From the NCBI GenBank assembly GCA_900770405.1, contig CAAGKL010000005.1:1-6078 (forward strand): DNA of 6,078 nt. The letters run 5' to 3'. The DNA is from Clostridia bacterium (GTDB lineage: Bacteria; Bacillota; Clostridia; UBA1381). The notes under the pieces are model-generated. The model searched no databases. It was not told where the DNA came from and saw only the letters and a program-made list of their open reading frames with translations. A program made the translations under genes and the position numbers. Shown here one piece after another: positions 5,070-6,078 of the stretch (its first letter is position 1; each line of letters starts with the position of its first letter).

Positions 5070-6078
5070 ATGGCAGTTAAAGTTGCAATTAACGGTTTCG
5101 GAAGAATCGGCCGTCTGGCTTTCCGCCAGATGTTCGGTGCTGAGGGCTATGAGGTTGTCGCAATCAACGACCTTACAAAGCCTTCGATGCTTGCTCATCT
5201 TTTGAAGTATGACACAGCTCAGGGCGGCTACTGCGGCGTTATGGGCGAGAACCTTCACACGGTTTCGGCTGACGACGATGCAAACACAATCACTGTTGAC
5301 GGCAAGACTCTTACAATTTATAAGGAAGCAGACGCTTCCAAGCTGCCCTGGGGCGAAATCGGCGTAGATGTTGTCCTGGAGTGCACAGGCTTCTACACAT
5401 CGAAGGAGAAGTCGATGGCTCACATCAATGCGGGCGCAAAGAAGGTTGTTATTTCCGCTCCTGCGGGCAATGACCTTAAGACAATCGTGTTCTCGGTAAA
5501 CGAAAAGACACTGACAAAGGATGACCAGATTATTTCTGCCGCTTCCTGCACAACAAACTGCCTGGCTCCGATGGCTGACACACTTAACAAGTACGCTCCC
5601 ATTCAGTCGGGTATTATGTCGACAATCCACGCTTACACAGGCGACCAGATGATTCTTGACGGTCCTCACAGAAAGGGTGACCTCAGAAGAGCAAGAGCCG
5701 GCGCTGCAAACATCGTTCCTAACTCGACAGGCGCTGCAAAGGCTATCGGTCTTGTTATCCCCGAGCTCAACGGCAAGCTCATCGGCTCCGCACAGAGAGT
5801 TCCCGTTCCCACCGGCTCGACAACAATCCTCACGGCTGTTGTTAAGGGTGAGAATGTTACAAAAGAGGGCATCAACGCTGCTATGAAGGCTGCGGCTTCC
5901 GCTTCCTTCGGCTACAACGAGGATCCCATCGTATCCTCCGATATTATCGGTATGAAGTTCGGTTCGCTCTTTGACGCAACTCAGACAATGGTTTGCGAAA
6001 TCGGCGACGGACTCTATGAGGTTCAGGTTGTTTCGTGGTACGACAACGAGAACTCATACACAAGCCAGATGGTAAGAA
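5070..6078 (+). CDS. gap: Glyceraldehyde-3-phosphate dehydrogenase, NAD-dependent (3' end outside window)
   Basis: It converts glyceraldehyde 3-phosphate, phosphate and NAD+ to 1,3-bisphosphoglycerate and NADH in the cytosol, the central oxidative step of glycolysis. The 336 residues present include the Rossmann glycine motif GFGRIG (9-14) and Asp34 in INDLTKP, which favours NAD over NADP. The active site ASCTTNCLAP has catalytic Cys160, and base His187 lies in TIHAYTGDQ. The conserved GDLRRARAGAANIVPNSTGA and SWYDNENSY segments are also present. Streptococcal-type homologues of about 336 residues end roughly ten residues after the matching SYTAQLVR. The full protein here should therefore be about 346 residues, the extra length lying around residues 55-80. 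It has its own promoter and ribosome site. Codon choice (AGA for Arg, ACA for Thr, GTT for Val) looks more biased than in the export genes, as expected of a highly expressed gene. pgk or tpi often follow gap in related genomes but lie outside this window. Confidence 0.97.
   Translation, partial: MAVKVAINGFGRIGRLAFRQMFGAEGYEVVAINDLTKPSMLAHLLKYDTAQGGYCGVMGENLHTVSADDDANTITVDGKTLTIYKEADASKLPWGEIGVDVVLECTGFYTSKEKSMAHINAGAKKVVISAPAGNDLKTIVFSVNEKTLTKDDQIISAASCTTNCLAPMADTLNKYAPIQSGIMSTIHAYTGDQMILDGPHRKGDLRRARAGAANIVPNSTGAAKAIGLVIPELNGKLIGSAQRVPVPTGSTTILTAVVKGENVTKEGINAAMKAAASASFGYNEDPIVSSDIIGMKFGSLFDATQTMVCEIGDGLYEVQVVSWYDNENSYTSQMVR

Noticed and set aside
5049..5669. Minus-strand open frame of about 206 codons opposite gap
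   Set aside because: It is a shadow of the gap reading frame. The translation matches no family pattern, and the plus-strand frame is an unmistakable GAPDH.
1..6078. CRISPR arrays, insertion sequences, tRNA or rRNA genes
   Set aside because: There are no regularly spaced identical repeats, transposase-like frames, terminal inverted repeats or cloverleaf sequences; the repeats in 43-2094 are protein-coding heptads.

Overview
The window looks like chromosomal DNA from a Gram-positive (Bacillota) anaerobe. The most likely source is a gut member of the Clostridia (Oscillospirales/Ruminococcaceae type). This rests on the streptococcal/clostridial-type GAPDH, strong AAGGAG-like ribosome binding sites, very AT-rich intergenic DNA next to moderately GC-rich genes, and a transporter-plus-heptad-repeat gene pair characteristic of Gram-positive bacteria. 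The placement is inference; no rRNA or other taxonomic marker is present.

Layout. Positions 1-4156 hold a leftward operon on the minus strand. In transcription order it contains an RND-superfamily MMPL transporter (4156-2087), a secreted protein built on X-X-X-Leu-X-X-Gly heptad repeats (2094-43, overlapping the transporter by 8 bases), and the first eight codons of a third gene (25-1) that runs off the window. Positions 4157-4302 form a divergent intergenic region with two interleaved sigma-A-like promoters and several small dyads. A TetR/AcrR-family regulator follows on the plus strand (4303-4878). Positions 4879-5069 are AT-rich spacer with A-tracts and a good promoter. Then comes gap, encoding glycolytic glyceraldehyde-3-phosphate dehydrogenase, from 5070 to the window end, lacking only about its last ten codons.

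How the genes fit together. The TetR regulator and the transporter operon are divergent across about 146 bases, and their promoters overlap so closely that one repressor or one polymerase could control both. This is the classic layout of a locally regulated efflux or export module. The transporter has two pseudo-symmetric RND halves, each with the Asp-Tyr pair used for proton relay in MmpL proteins, so it should be an active proton-driven pump. Its partner has a Sec signal peptide, a beta-rich N-terminal domain and a roughly 380-residue rod of heptads, so it probably forms an extracellular stalk. Some Gram-positive MMPL proteins carry similar repeats in the same polypeptide; here they are a separate, translationally coupled gene. 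The substrate is unknown: drug, lipid or envelope component are all possible. The gap gene is most likely an unrelated housekeeping neighbour with its own promoter.
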